Shown here piece after piece: positions 1 through 11,400 of a stretch of DNA of 60,376 nt. The notes below the pieces were generated by a model. The model was not told where the DNA came from. It did no database searches and worked only from the letters and a program-made list of their open reading frames with translations. Numbering within the stretch: position 1 is the first letter of the stretch; each line of letters starts with the position of its first letter. The position numbers and the translations under genes are program-made. The DNA lies in contig JAHBMJ010002952.1 of NCBI GenBank assembly GCA_018398765.1, positions 16,054 to 76,429 of the forward strand. The letters are read 5' to 3'. The stretch comes from Chromera velia (taxonomy: Eukaryota; Sar; Chromeraceae).

Positions 1-6
1 ACCCAC

Positions 7-60
7 NCCCACCCACCCACCCACACACACACACACACACGCACGCACGCACGCACGCAT
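7..60. repeat. CACC / CA / GCAC microsatellite at window start
   Basis: Short tandem units of CACC, then CA, then GCAC run continuously and grade into CAGA repeats. Base 7 is an undetermined N, so the start lies next to an assembly uncertainty. No coding sequence is supported from here to about 340. Confidence 0.8.
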
Positions 61-359
61 GCACGCACAGACAGGCAGACAGACTATATGTTTCTTCTTC
101 TCCCTTATTTTCTTCATGAACACAACAGACAAAAACAGACAGACAGACAAACACACCCATTTACATTCTTACACACCCACCACCACCCTAGACCCCAACT
201 CTCTTCCCTCTCTCCCTAAGCTTCTCGCACACAGACACACGGAGAGGGAGGGAGGGAGAGAGAGTGAGAGAGAAGTCTAGGAGCGAGTGCATACACACAT
301 AGAAGGAGAGAAAGGAAGCGACCGGGCGAGTCTGAGCCCTTACGTACTCACTCACTCAC

Positions 360-1658
360 CCGTCCAGATAGGAGAAAAGTTTGAGCATCTCGTACACGAG
401 AGCCGTAAACTTTTCCCACTCGTCCATGCAGGCGGCGACTAGGGCGTGAGAGGCTCCTGCAGGGAGAATGACAAGTCAAACTGGGAATGCACACCGAAAC
501 TGGCCGTCATCGGATTTATTACAAAGTGCGCTGAAGCAAATTACTTTGAAACAATGTCGTTGACGTATTCCTTTTTCGTGTTCTTTTCCTCAGTGAGAAA
601 ACAGAGAGAAGGCCGGGCGGTCTGTAACAGTTTGTGTTTGTTCCGTCTCGATTCCTGTTTTTTGCTGTTTCTATTCAATTCTGCCCATTGCTTTGATTTC
701 TCTTGATGGAGCCATCTTGAATCTCCAACACTCCTTGCCCTCTCTCCATGTCTCTCTTGTCGAGCTTGTAGGGGCTTGGGTTGCTTTCTGAAAGGCTTTC
801 TTTCCCTGCTACCAGCGCCTAGCTCAATTTCTTTCCGTACCGGGTCCTGTCCATCGGCTGAGCCTTTCCCTCATCCCTCTGCAAAAGTCCTTGATTGTGT
901 TCTTGTAGAGACCCATCAGAGAGTCCACACCTTCAGAGGGGTTCGTGGACTTCCTCTGTGCGAAGTGAACGATGGCTGCAGGCAAAAGGAAAAGGGAGGA
1001 GAGTCATTTATCCAGAGGCTCATACAGACACGCACGGCATTCCTATAAGATGAAGAGAAGCAAGATGAAGAGGAGCAGAAGAAATGCACAAGAACAGGGG
1101 GACGTAGATGAACGCGCAGCAGTGAATAGAAGCTTGAAAGAAGCAAGACATAAAACCAACACACAGAGAGGATGACGTCGTCAACAGAACCCCAGCCTGC
1201 ACAACGCGAGTTCACATGCTGCCAGGCATGTATGCACTCAAACACGCAAAGCAGGGAGAGAGTCACACATCCGGTCTGTCAGTGAGCTTGCGTCGCTACT
1301 GCTTGAACTGCATGTCTGTCCTTCTGTTCACAAAGATCTCTCGCAATATCACTTTCTTCCGGACCTGAGTAGGAGTTCATGAACTTGATGGTGGACCTGC
1401 CGTATTTGTTGGACTCGAGGTCGTCCAGTAGGGGCTTGATGTTGGAGGTGTAGATAAGCTCCATTCCCCGTTGGATCGTGTACTCGTCCAAGACATCCAC
1501 TTTCAGAACGTCATCTTGGACCCTCAAACCCTCGTTCTCTTTCTCTAGTCTATCGGAGGGCCCGCTTTCTCCATCCACCCTCAGTTCCTTCTCCAGCTCT
1601 CTCTCTCTCTCTGTCATCTCTCCCATGCAGCCTCCTCGAGTTGTCTTCTCAATCAAGT
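360..1658 (-). CDS. Partial gene, weak cullin-like signature (two exons visible)
   Basis: Two minus-strand exons join in phase: 1658..1365 (acceptor ..TGACAG, donor GTCCGG) and 456..360 (acceptor ..CCTGCAG, donor GTGAGTGAG). Further exons must lie left of the window and probably to the right of 1658; I could not place the start. The first exon encodes a charged stretch followed by RGMELIYTSNIKPLL. The second encodes DEWEKFTALVYEMLKLFSYL. A tryptophan followed about 18 residues later by FSYLD resembles the cullin N-terminal repeat pattern W-x-n-IF-x-YLDR, which in cullin scaffolds of ubiquitin ligases precedes the helix bundle. The match is short and may be coincidental. Both exons are open and phase-compatible, so a real gene is more certain than its identity. 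Confidence 0.4.
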
Positions 1659-2288
1659 CTGTCAGACAGACACAGAATCAATCAATCAATCTATGAACGA
1701 ATCAGACTGAGATGGTCGTTTTCTCTGCATGACTGTTTTTGAGCACAGACACATGCAGCGCTGCTTGGGAGTTCTTCTCCCAAGCAGCGCTGCATGTGTG
1801 AGTAGAGTTGTGGAGCAGTGCTGTCTGCATGGGAAGCAACACTTGACCACCTCAAGAGAGAATTCCGGAAGTTCTTTCTGGTTCTGGTGCGTGTTTCGTG
1901 AAGTACTTCTGCGAATCTTTTTGTGCGCGAGTTCGATCGATTGTGCTTTCCGGGGCCACTTGGAACTTCCGGAATTCCAAGTCACCGATGCGCTTCATGC
2001 GAGCATCCAGGAAATAAGTGATGCATGTAGACTCCATTCAATAATTTCAATTAAGTGCCCCACATCTGAAGTTTCCGGGGTCCGCGCAAAACACTAATTA
2101 TTAATAAGTCTTTCGCATGCCTTTCGCAATCCAAGCATTCTTGTGTCCATCTTTCAAATACCTTCCTCCCTCGCAAACTTTCAGACGATTCATTGGCACC
2201 GATTTGATACCCTTGCTTCTCAGAGCATCGTGAACAACACGCGAACAACAGTAACCCAGCGAGATACAACATTGAACCGATTTGCAAC
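1659..2288. other. Upstream region between the minus-strand gene and the first secreted-protein gene
   Basis: No convincing exon is seen. The region contains a perfect 23-bp-arm hairpin (1749..1799) and a second inverted pair of 14 bp, AATTCCGGAAGTTC at 1861..1874 and its reverse complement at 1963..1976. It probably holds promoter sequence for the gene starting at 2289. Confidence 0.5.
1749..1799. repeat. Perfect inverted repeat, 23-bp arms, 5-nt loop
   Basis: Bases 1749..1771 and 1777..1799 are exact reverse complements separated by TTCTT. The arms contain CAGCGCTG and CTTGGGAG. Transcribed RNA would form an uninterrupted 23-bp stem. It lies about 490 bp upstream of the ATG at 2289 and outside any exon I can support. 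Confidence 0.9.
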
Positions 2289-3510
2289 ATGACCGTTGCT
2301 CAAAGAATCACAGCAGTTCTGCTGCTTTTCGTCTTCTCCCTCTCCTCCTTGGAAGCGCTCTCCAACAGCCGAAGGCTGATCAATACTTCGAGCGAAGATA
2401 CGGCAACCAACAGGACTGGAGACAAACCGCAGATTGTAGCGACTCAGTTGGCCTGGATTTGGACTCCCTATCAAGAACGTCTTTCAGTCTACATTGTTGC
2501 ATGTGCAGGAAGTGAACCCACTCCTGCTTTTCTCAAGGAGCGCTTCATGGCAGCGTACACTCTGAAGAAGACGGGCCGCTACTACGGAAAGGGATCCCAC
2601 AGTGGGGTTTTTGTGCGCCGTTTGGTGAACAAAGAGAACCCTAAATCAGGTCTTCTTGGCATGGACTTCGACGAGATTGAGAAAGTCACAGGCTCAAACA
2701 AGAACACAGTCACCCTCATCCTCAGCGGCCACGACGGCAAAGGTCAGTCAGACTTGAACAGGTCAAATGAAGCGCAGGTCCTCATGCATATGGTGGGATT
2801 GCGGGTGGGGCGATTGAAACACTTACCAGATCGTTCCATACACTTCAAACACCAAGTAAGCAACACCCAAGCAAAGAGATTTGAAGGACTATCATCAACA
2901 GCAGTTCGGTATTGCAGTGCGATGCCAGACAGCTTTTCATACATTCTTCTTTCCATCGTTGTCCATCATTGACAAGTGCCGGCGCGACTTGTGCTCCGTG
3001 CTTTCCCTTGCAGTGCTCACCCATACAGGTCTCTACGACGGCAGTGAGAGGCTCGAAATCGGATGGGGCCAGTTTGATAGTGGAAAAAAGCCCGCAGTGC
3101 ACGGAGGGAAAACTTTAGATCACACAGGCACGTACGACCAGCCCTGGCCAAGAGGACAAGACAAGACGCTCATGATTGTGGGTGACCATGAGTTTGAGGA
3201 AGACAGAAAGCGGCTTCCTCAGTGCGACATTTCTTTCGAAGCTCAAGAGGATTTTAATGCAGTGGATCCAGTCTCTAGTGAGAAGCCTCGTACAGATGAT
3301 GTGTCTGAGCCTGATGAGGCTCAGTCTGGGACAACAGAGCGAAAAAAAGGAACTCCAAACTCCAAAAAGACCACCTGGCTGACGAACGATACCCACGGAC
3401 ACGACCTCGCACTGTACATGGTGAAGGAAAGGGAGGTCAAGTACAACTCCTTCGAGCCCATCATCGACACTAGCCGTCCTTGGGCAACTCTCGCTGGAAT
3501 TGTGAGTCCT

Positions 3511-3551
<41 letters not shown>

Positions 3552-4180
3552 CTATCTCTTCCTAAGTTTGCGTGTGTTTTCGGGCGGATGGGAAGCAGAG
3601 GATCTCCCTGTTCCCCTTGGTTACCTTTTCTCCATCTGAGAAAGAAAATTCACTTCTTTGTTTTCTTCTCCTTGAAGTTCTCTTCTCTCTTTCGGTGACT
3701 TCTGGCTTTCTGTGATTTCCCTGTACAACGATCAATCTCTGTGCCCCGCCCTCGATCTCTCCCGCTCTCTCCGTGCAGATCTCTGACCTTGTCCAGGACT
3801 ACCTTCTCGAAAGTCTTGGTCTCGGAAGCGGCCCCAGAGTGACCAAGAACGAGTGCATGCTTCGACAATTCCAGTACATGAAACTGTCGGAATCGGAGTT
3901 TTTTTGGGTGGGCAGACAGGACGAGAAGGCGCACGTCACAATGGTCACTGACAGAGGAGAGTGGATGCTCCCGACCAAAACCTTCAACGGAAAAGACGAT
4001 CTCGCTTTCGTCTTCCGCACCTACAACGGCACTCCTCAGTTGTGTATTGCAAAGAGAGGCACGAGAGTACAGGAGCCCCATGACTGTGTGGACTTCAACA
4101 GAATTCTGGACAAGAGTGAAGCTCAGGCCGAGGCAGACAAGAGAATTGAGGATGGCACTGAGGTGACGGAATGGAGTTGA
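2289..4180 (+). CDS. Secreted protein of unknown function, 3 exons, about 447 aa
   Basis: Exons are 2289..2742, 3014..3501 and 3779..4180 (stop included). Donors are GTCAGT and GTGAGT; phases match (1, then 0). The second exon could instead begin at 3029 after ATACAG, losing five residues without changing frame. The ATG at 2289 opens a clear signal peptide (ITAVLLLFVFSLSSLEALS), so the product should enter the secretory pathway. Exon 1 continues with LAWIWTPYQERLSVYIVACAG. Exon 2 is polar and acidic and contains a lysine-rich patch near ERKKGTPNSKKTTW. Exon 3 encodes a compact segment ending in DGTEVTEWS. No transmembrane segment follows the signal peptide and I recognise no family. Intron 2 starts with a CT microsatellite (about 3515..3549). 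A second secreted-protein gene follows in the same orientation. Confidence 0.75.
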
Positions 4181-5726
4181 AGCCAATGTGCAAAGACTTA
4201 CTGGCTGGCTTTTGCTCAGCTTCTTTGACTTCTCTGTTTGGTGGATCTTCTTTGCCTCGAGGAACTTTCAAGAATTGAAGAAGGGTCTGACTTTACGAAG
4301 GCCGGGCATCGAGCTCTCTTTTCAAGTTGTCCGTCAAGATGTTTCTGTCGTCATTGACAAGACCAGGACGCAGAAGTGTGAAGAACCTCCTTGGGTCCGA
4401 TCGGGTGTTTGTCAAGTCGAAAGCGGTTGTTTATTTGTTTATGGGGTCTCGACCGTGTTGAATGGTTGAGAAGCAGAGTTTGCTGTTTATGCCTCTGCTG
4501 TATTGGTCGTGGAGAACCGTTCTGTACCAGCAACTCTGCATCAGGCACAAGAAGAAGTGGGGATAAACAAAGTTGGTGTCGCCGTCCGCGGCTGTATTGG
4601 AATCTCGATTGAATTGTACATCCACCTTTTCTCACCATGAAATGTTCTTTGGTTTTGCTTCTCTAGTGTGCTTGAACGCTGTTTACTTTACGGTACCGTC
4701 GGTACGTTGTGATGAGTGAAAGCTTCTGAAGTGTCCTTGTGACCGCAGCCTCTATCTTTATTGCTCCAGCTCAGGATCTAGGTCGCGATTCACTTTTATC
4801 TTTATGGCGACGATTAAAAATAATTAAAAAAGACTTGGTATTGCAGTGTTTGACTGTTTGAGCGCTATTATTTCAATCAAGTTTTGAATTAACGTCATAA
4901 TATGATATTATGAGTGCTATATTTACATTATATTTATATTGTTGGTATATGTTGGTATAAAAACACTTAAAAAACGACTCAATATGAATCTCAATGCAAA
5001 GATTGCACCCAAAAATATTAAAACTACTGTTTTGATATATTTAGATGATAATGACATATTTTTAATCAGGTCATTGCTTTATTCAAACATATTGAAACAG
5101 TATTCTCTTTTTTTGATTTATAAACATTCGGTTCAGTCTAGAAGTTCAACATTAAAACTTAGGCTCTCAATTTACTCCCAGTCACAGTGTTTACCTTAAT
5201 TACAGAAGGACCCTGGTGATCATGTATATATACGAAGAGAATTTTTTACGTGAATTTCGAGGTATTTTGAGGGCCTCCGCTCAGGGTCACTGAGCTGCGT
5301 TACAAAACCTACCATCAACCGCGTGCGACCGCGCACACATGCGCGCGAACAATGCAATTGCACGTATTCATGCATGCATGCATATGAGTTTTTTTGTGTA
5401 TACATCGGTACACTAAAAACTATGATGAGAACGAATCATGCATCTTCATGCATGCAACATTTGATGCCAATCGACAGCGCATTTTTCCGTTCTGCCCCTG
5501 ATATTCCATTTCCAAAATTTCTTGTCGATGGAGGGAGGCATCAGAACCTTACAGTTCGGTCAGGTGAACTTCATTCAAAACGAAAATTGAATGGTCAGAC
5601 CAGACTTGGTGGAGACGGCAGAGCGAATTGAATCTTCAAGTGAAGGTGATCAACCGCCCTTTGAAGCAATACTGCATCCCACGCACTGGCATACGACACA
5701 AGAAAGACTCTGCCAAACCGAAAATT
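4181..5726. other. Intergenic region, AT-rich, no gene seen
   Basis: This follows the stop codon at 4180 and becomes strongly AT-rich from about 4800 to 5200. Open frames here are short and have no coding character. The last 350 bases carry TGCATGCA palindromes and probably the promoter of the gene at 5727. Confidence 0.6.
5371..5456. promoter_or_regulatory. TGCATGCA palindrome cluster upstream of the gene at 5727
   Basis: TGCATGCATGCAT occupies 5371..5383 and TGCATGCA occupies 5449..5456, about 350 and 270 bp upstream of the ATG at 5727. TGCATGCA-type elements are known binding sites of some ApiAP2 factors in apicomplexans, the sister lineage of chromerids. A regulatory role here is inference; the motif also occurs elsewhere in the window. 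Confidence 0.4.
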
Positions 5727-6569
5727 ATGAGGGTTTCAATTTTCCATTTGTGGCTTATTGTGGTAACTCAGACCACTTCGTCTCTAGTTGGAGCGAAGAC
5801 CGTTGAGTCTGAGGTGCAGCTGATAGCGCAGAGAGAGAAAGACCAGAAGCACCGGGGGCTTCTCGGGAGGCAGACAAAGACTCAGTCAGAGAGGACGGCA
5901 TTTTTGGAAGAGGACGAGGAAGAGGCGGGGTCTCTAAGCGTTTGCAGTACCAAGGCATGCCTTTGGGAGACTCACACGCAGACAGTGACTAAAGACGCAA
6001 AGATTTCAATTCAGTTTGAACCCGCGCACTTTGCAAAAGTCTGTGCCGTTGAAGGGCCGCATCTCGTCGACAAGCCACACATGCAGAAAGAAATGCACAC
6101 CCGCTATCACAAGGTCAGCAACTTCATTCCGCACGACTGTCTCGCCGAATAACTTTGCAGCATATGCAGTCGATGCAATTGGCTGACTGATTGACTGACC
6201 AGAAGGCGATGTTTTTCTTTCTGATTGACAGACTATATCGTCTTTTCTTTTCCTGACAGACAGACGGACGGACGGACAGACTGACAGACTGACTGACAGA
6301 CAGATAGATAGATAGATACATAGATACAATGATACATAGATACATAGATACATAGATGGATAGATAGATGGATGGATAGACAGACCGACGGACGGACTGA
6401 CGGGGCGTAGCATAAGTTGACTTCCCAAACTCTGCATGCCTATTCACGGTCCGATGGTGATGATGTATAAATGGGCCGACAGAATTCACAGGTGGAAAGA
6501 TAGAGAGATAGATGAGAGACAGACAGGTAGGCAAATAGGTGGGCAGATAGACGGACACGCCGACCGGCG

Positions 6570-6609
<40 letters not shown>

Positions 6610-6633
6610 GGCAGACAGACGGACAGGCCGACC

Positions 6634-6669
<36 letters not shown>

Positions 6670-7947
6670 GGTAAGCAATCAGGTAGAGAGACAGAGACAA
6701 AGACAGAGGGGCACGCAAGCAGAGACAGAGAGACAGAGACAGAGATATGGACAGAGACATAGATACAGACAGACGGACAGACGCACAGACAGACCGACAG
6801 AAAAATGGAAAAACAGCAAGGCGGGAAGATCAAGTGAGCCGCCACAGTAGAAAGACCGACGGACTGGCACGCCAAGACATCTATTGAATGATCGTGGCTG
6901 ACTCTTTGACCGTCTGCTCTCTATAGTTGATCTTTCTCTGTCCCGTCTTCTCTTCTCCCTTTCGTTCTCAAATCTTCTTTGTAACCGTCGGTGTACACGC
7001 ATGTCTGCATGCATGCAGATATTTGTGGAAGACTGTTGTCAATCCGACGACCGAAAGCTTCACAAGCAATGCTGCACAGAGAAGGTCCTACCACAAATCC
7101 TGAACAGAGATTTTGACTTCAACAATGGACGAGTATTGTGCCACGCGCCAATGGAGATCAACGGAGTGGTTGAACACGAGCCAACCCACAGAGTGAAGCC
7201 AGTCGTCCAGAGCTTGAACTCCGACTGCGTCTTTACAGTCTGCGCAAAACCGAACGACAACATTTTGGCCAAAATGGCCGTCTGGAAGAGCGACAAAGGG
7301 ACCAGGGTCAAAATTCCGGACAAGCCCGGATCCTGTGAAGAAGCAGGCGGAGGCTATCAGCTCGCAGAGGTCAGCATTATTCACTTTATTCTCCTGCATC
7401 CTATTTTGGTGAAGGAAATTCACAAATAAATAGTGATTCTAAAGACGTTCTGCGATTCACAAGTTGCAGAGGGGGCACTTCTCATCTCCCAAAGACATGC
7501 ATGACCGAAGCTAACAGAACGAACCCCCCAAAGGTACATGCGGGAGTACAGAAAGAAAGAAAGGATAGATTTCTAGAATGAATGCAGCAAAATGCAGCAA
7601 AGCCCACGTGTCCTTTCAGACAAAAATACAAGTCTCTGCGGTGTCTCGCTCTCTGTATCTCTCTGTCGATTTGTCTGTCTTTCTGTCCATCTATCTGCTC
7701 GCTGTCAGGCTGTGCGGGCGCTGAAGGAAAGAAGAAAAAAACACAGTCTGCGCGAGTCTGTGCATGCGTGTGTGTGCGAGTGCGCGTGTGTGTGTGCGTA
7801 TGTGCGTGCGTGAGTGCGTGCGTGCGTGCGTGCGTGTGTGCGTGTGTGCGTGCGTGTGTGCGTGTGTGCGTGCGTGTGTGCGTGTGTGCGTGCGTGCGTG
7901 TGTGCGTGTGTGCGTGTGTGTGTGTGTGTGTGTGCGTGCGTGTGTGC

Positions 7948-7991
<44 letters not shown>

Positions 7992-8198
7992 TTATCTGCA
8001 TGTGCATGGAACCTGCAGATGAGATTGAAGGATGCGGTTCCGTCTGGCGCCTCTCCTCAGTATTTCAGTAAAGCCTGCAAGGCGGTTTTGGAGGGCGTTC
8101 TCGAGAAGTCAAAAGTGGTGAAAGAGGAGACCGGAATTGAGAGTCTTTTCACGAATCGGCATGTGTATTCAGAATTCGCTACAATCGATAAGCTTTGA
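5727..8198 (+). CDS. Secreted, cysteine-containing protein of unknown function, 3 exons, about 305 aa
   Basis: Exons are 5727..6113, 7019..7369 and 8019..8198 (stop included); all boundaries are phase 0 and both donors are GTCAGC. I chose the ATG at 5727, rather than the in-frame one at 5628, because it opens a signal peptide ([20 protein letters not shown]). Exon 1 is rich in E, Q, R and K. Exon 2 begins [19 protein letters not shown], a paired-cysteine pattern suggesting disulphide bonds, and holds further cysteines in [15 protein letters not shown] and GSCEE. Exon 3 ends SEFATIDKL. No family is recognised. Intron 1 is packed with GACA-type repeats and intron 2 with GTGC/GTGT repeats, so long open frames inside them are artefacts. 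Without splicing, exon 1 would read on to a stop at 6152; the shared phase of three exons favours splicing. Confidence 0.7.
6240..6800. repeat. GACA/GATA-type microsatellite block in an intron
   Basis: Imperfect GACA, GACG, GATA and GGACA units fill most of intron 1 of the surrounding gene. The minus strand reads as long Ser/Cys/Leu/Val open frames that reflect only the repeat. Confidence 0.9.
7755..7990. repeat. GTGC/GTGT microsatellite in an intron
   Basis: Alternating GTGC and GTGT units end in a pure GT run just before the acceptor that precedes the last exon at 8019. Open frames of Cys/Val/Arg or His/Thr in this stretch are repeat artefacts. Confidence 0.9.
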
Positions 8199-8414
8199 AG
8201 GTTGGATTGCAAAGAGAATAGAAAGAGACAGGAATCCCCACTAAAGGCAAAAAAAAAGTAAATACTAGTAAACTGAAAACACAGTGATATACAAAACTAC
8301 AAAAGATCAGTGTTAAACTGAGTGTTTTAAATGCATTATGAATGATTCAATGCCAATGTACTATGTTCAAGTGTGATGTAACTTGCATACATATACATAG
8401 CTAGATACATAGCA

Positions 8415-11400
8415 GTACCCTATAAAACTTTTAGTAAATATGACTAAATATTATAAAATATTACAAAAAATTCATATTTTAGTCATATTTTACTTTTTTT
8501 TTGTGGGTTTATATTTTTGTGTATATATTGTACACGGACAAACAAAAAATGCTACACAAGTCTACAAACACCAACAAATTGAATGAACTGACTCCCATTC
8601 ATTCAATTAATATATTTTACGAGAAAAAAAATGGTGAAAAAAAACTAGTGAATAGTCATATTTTAGTCATATTTTTTTTTTAAGTGAATTTTGTCACTAA
8701 TTTCCCTCATATTTTATCATATTTTGAAAAACATTTTTTTATGAAAGAATTATAACCTTTAGGACGTTTTGGGGGCAATTTGTGAAGACTGGAGCTTTTA
8801 ATTCATGTAGTGCACCGACTTAGAGCGTATAAAATAAAATATTGAGTAAATGATATCATTTTTATGAAATTTTATCTTTGTCTGCATGAGTGGCCTTTGT
8901 GGTGTGGATCATGCATGCCGGGGTCTTTTACTGTACACGCTGTATAGAACGCTGCGTGCAGCGGGCCCTGGCATCCGGGGGTCATGCTCACGTGCGCGCC
9001 CCGGTCCCAGTTGCGACGTCGTCGTCGACGGGCAGGCCAAATATATACATATATATGTTTTTTCATACGTTTATATGTTTGCATATATAAGGAGTGTGCC
9101 ATTTTTAAAAAAATCATAAAATACTTCTCTTGTTAGAGATGGTCGTTAACAGATTCATTTAGTATTTTTTATTTAAAAATATGCTTTAAAAAATATTTTA
9201 AGTTCAGTTATATTTAGTCATAATTTAGTTATGAAAAATTACTTAAGAAAAAAATAGTGAATAGGCATTCACGAGTTGATTCACTAAATTGCATTGCATT
9301 GATCAACTGTATTTTCTGATTTCCATGCACCCTGTCAGACGTTTGTGGAGTGTCAGCTTTCAACATCCTCTGTAGAAAGCGAGAAGATTGAGTGGTTTCG
9401 ATCCAAAGGGCCTGCATGCGAATTATCGAAATTATAGGCAAAGTGCATATTAATCTCAGATGGCCTATGCATGCTAACTCACACAAATGCATGCCAATGC
9501 CACAAAAACAAATGCATGGCACGCCACGGACGAAAGCAAAACAGAGGCGCATGGCGCGCGCCCGCCTTTCACCATGCGCTAACTGATATAAAATTGCAGC
9601 CGCCTTAAGTGCAGCTACAAAACTCAAATTCTCTCCTTCAAAGCCGATCGCGAAGGTGACTAAGACCGGCTGCTAAAAGCAAACCAAAAGTGATGCGATG
9701 GATGTCACGTAAAAGAAAACCGCACTCCTGCAATTCTTTCCACACACCACATAAAACTGCAACAAACAAAGAATCAGGACATAACGAAAAAAGAAACGCA
9801 CGCAAAATATGAGAACGCAAAGTGTCAAAAAGACGATGTGCAAGAACAGCTGATCACGCATGAGCGTAGTAAGGAAAGGGAAGAGGAGCTTTCACTCTAC
9901 CAGCCAGCAAAGACACACGACAGCGATTAGGGTCCTTCGGCAATAAAAACAAGCGGGTACAGCAGTCGCATGAACGAAGCTCGAACTGCAGAAAAGTGTC
10001 CAAATTTTGCTCCTCAAGCACATATTCAACAGCATAAAAATCCTCCCTGCGAAGACTTGTACATATGTGATCTTTTTCTAAAGCAAAGGGAAGGCGAGCA
10101 ACCAGGAGCCGATCATCCATCCATCTTTGCACTACACGCTTACTGCCCGACAAAGAGCTAATCCCCCAGGCTGTGGCCCAATCACGTTCGACCAAAGCCG
10201 TACTTCCATTCGCAAGGGCCGGTGACAGAGGAGAGCCTTGTGCAAACCCCTGCCGCTGCTACACATGACGATTCCCAACAGCCACAAAGCAGGTCGCAAA
10301 GTCCAATTTCAGAAAATTCAGAATTTTGTCAAAAGAAAGTGTCCATGCATTCTGGAACCGGCCATGTGTTGAAAGAAAAGCTGTAGGCTGAGTGTGACCC
10401 TTGGGCGTCCACTTTCTCCCTCCTCTTCCCATGATTGTGGCAGAATAAATCTGAACACCCCCAACAAAAGAAAAAGACAATACCAAAAAAAATATCGACG
10501 AGATGCGTGAAGCTCATCAAACACATAAAAAAGTAAATGAAGAACCAATGCTTGGGGAATTGAAGGATAAAAGTTCTTAATGTCCTCAACATGAACGAAG
10601 ATCTGACTAAAATGCGAAACAGATAGTAACATCCTTCCCCAAACAGCAGTAAAATGGGCGCATTCGATATCTCCCGACCTTTTATTAAATTTTCCGATGT
10701 CTCACATAAAAGTAAACGGTGAAAACAAGGTCGCATGCGGACTTAAAGTGGAAAACAATCCATTCAACAACTGACACACAATTGAAAAGGGCTTTCTCCA
10801 TGCATGTCTTGCGTATGATACCAGTGAGCGCCACTTCAGTTCAGAGAGCTGTCTAGGGTGCCCGTTTCTGAACGATTTTGCTTTCAGCCACACAATCCCT
10901 CGCCCAAATGCATGACGCCCACGAGATTTTCTTCCCATTTTCTCCCCTAACTCCCCAATCCCTTTTCCTTTTCCAAAGAGCTTTTTTATTGCTTCTTCTT
11001 TCATCAACTGAGTACACAATACATAGTCAGGATTCTTTACGAATAAATTCTCCACTGCATTTGCATAAACCTGAGGACATGCAAAGAAAAGGTCCCCTCC
11101 TGACCGATCCAGCTGCCCAATGACTAATTTACTGCGCAAGTCTCTCACCACTGCTCTAGGTGGCACAGAGCAGAACCTCTAGGCCTGAGCTATAAAGAAC
11201 AAAGAATTGCTAGGGCAGTACATTAATTCTTTCTTCCATTCACGTTTCCTTTCTCCTCCTTCCTCCCCCCACTTCCATCCCCACACCCTCGATCAAGCGA
11301 GCCTTTGGCTGAGTGTTGCTACTACATGGTCAGCGACCTCATTTATCAAAGGAATAAAACGAGATCGAGAGTTCCAATTCTCGGGAGTCACAAACAGGTG

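Noticed and set aside
6124-6875. Several overlapping 100-180 aa open frames rich in Ser, Cys, Leu and Val
   Set aside because: They are translations of the GACA/GATA microsatellite in an intron, appear in several frames on the minus strand, and have no start context or splice support.
7705-8007. His/Thr/Ala and Cys/Val/Arg repeat proteins
   Set aside because: They arise from a GTGC/GTGT microsatellite read in different frames; only the part after the acceptor at 8018 is coding.
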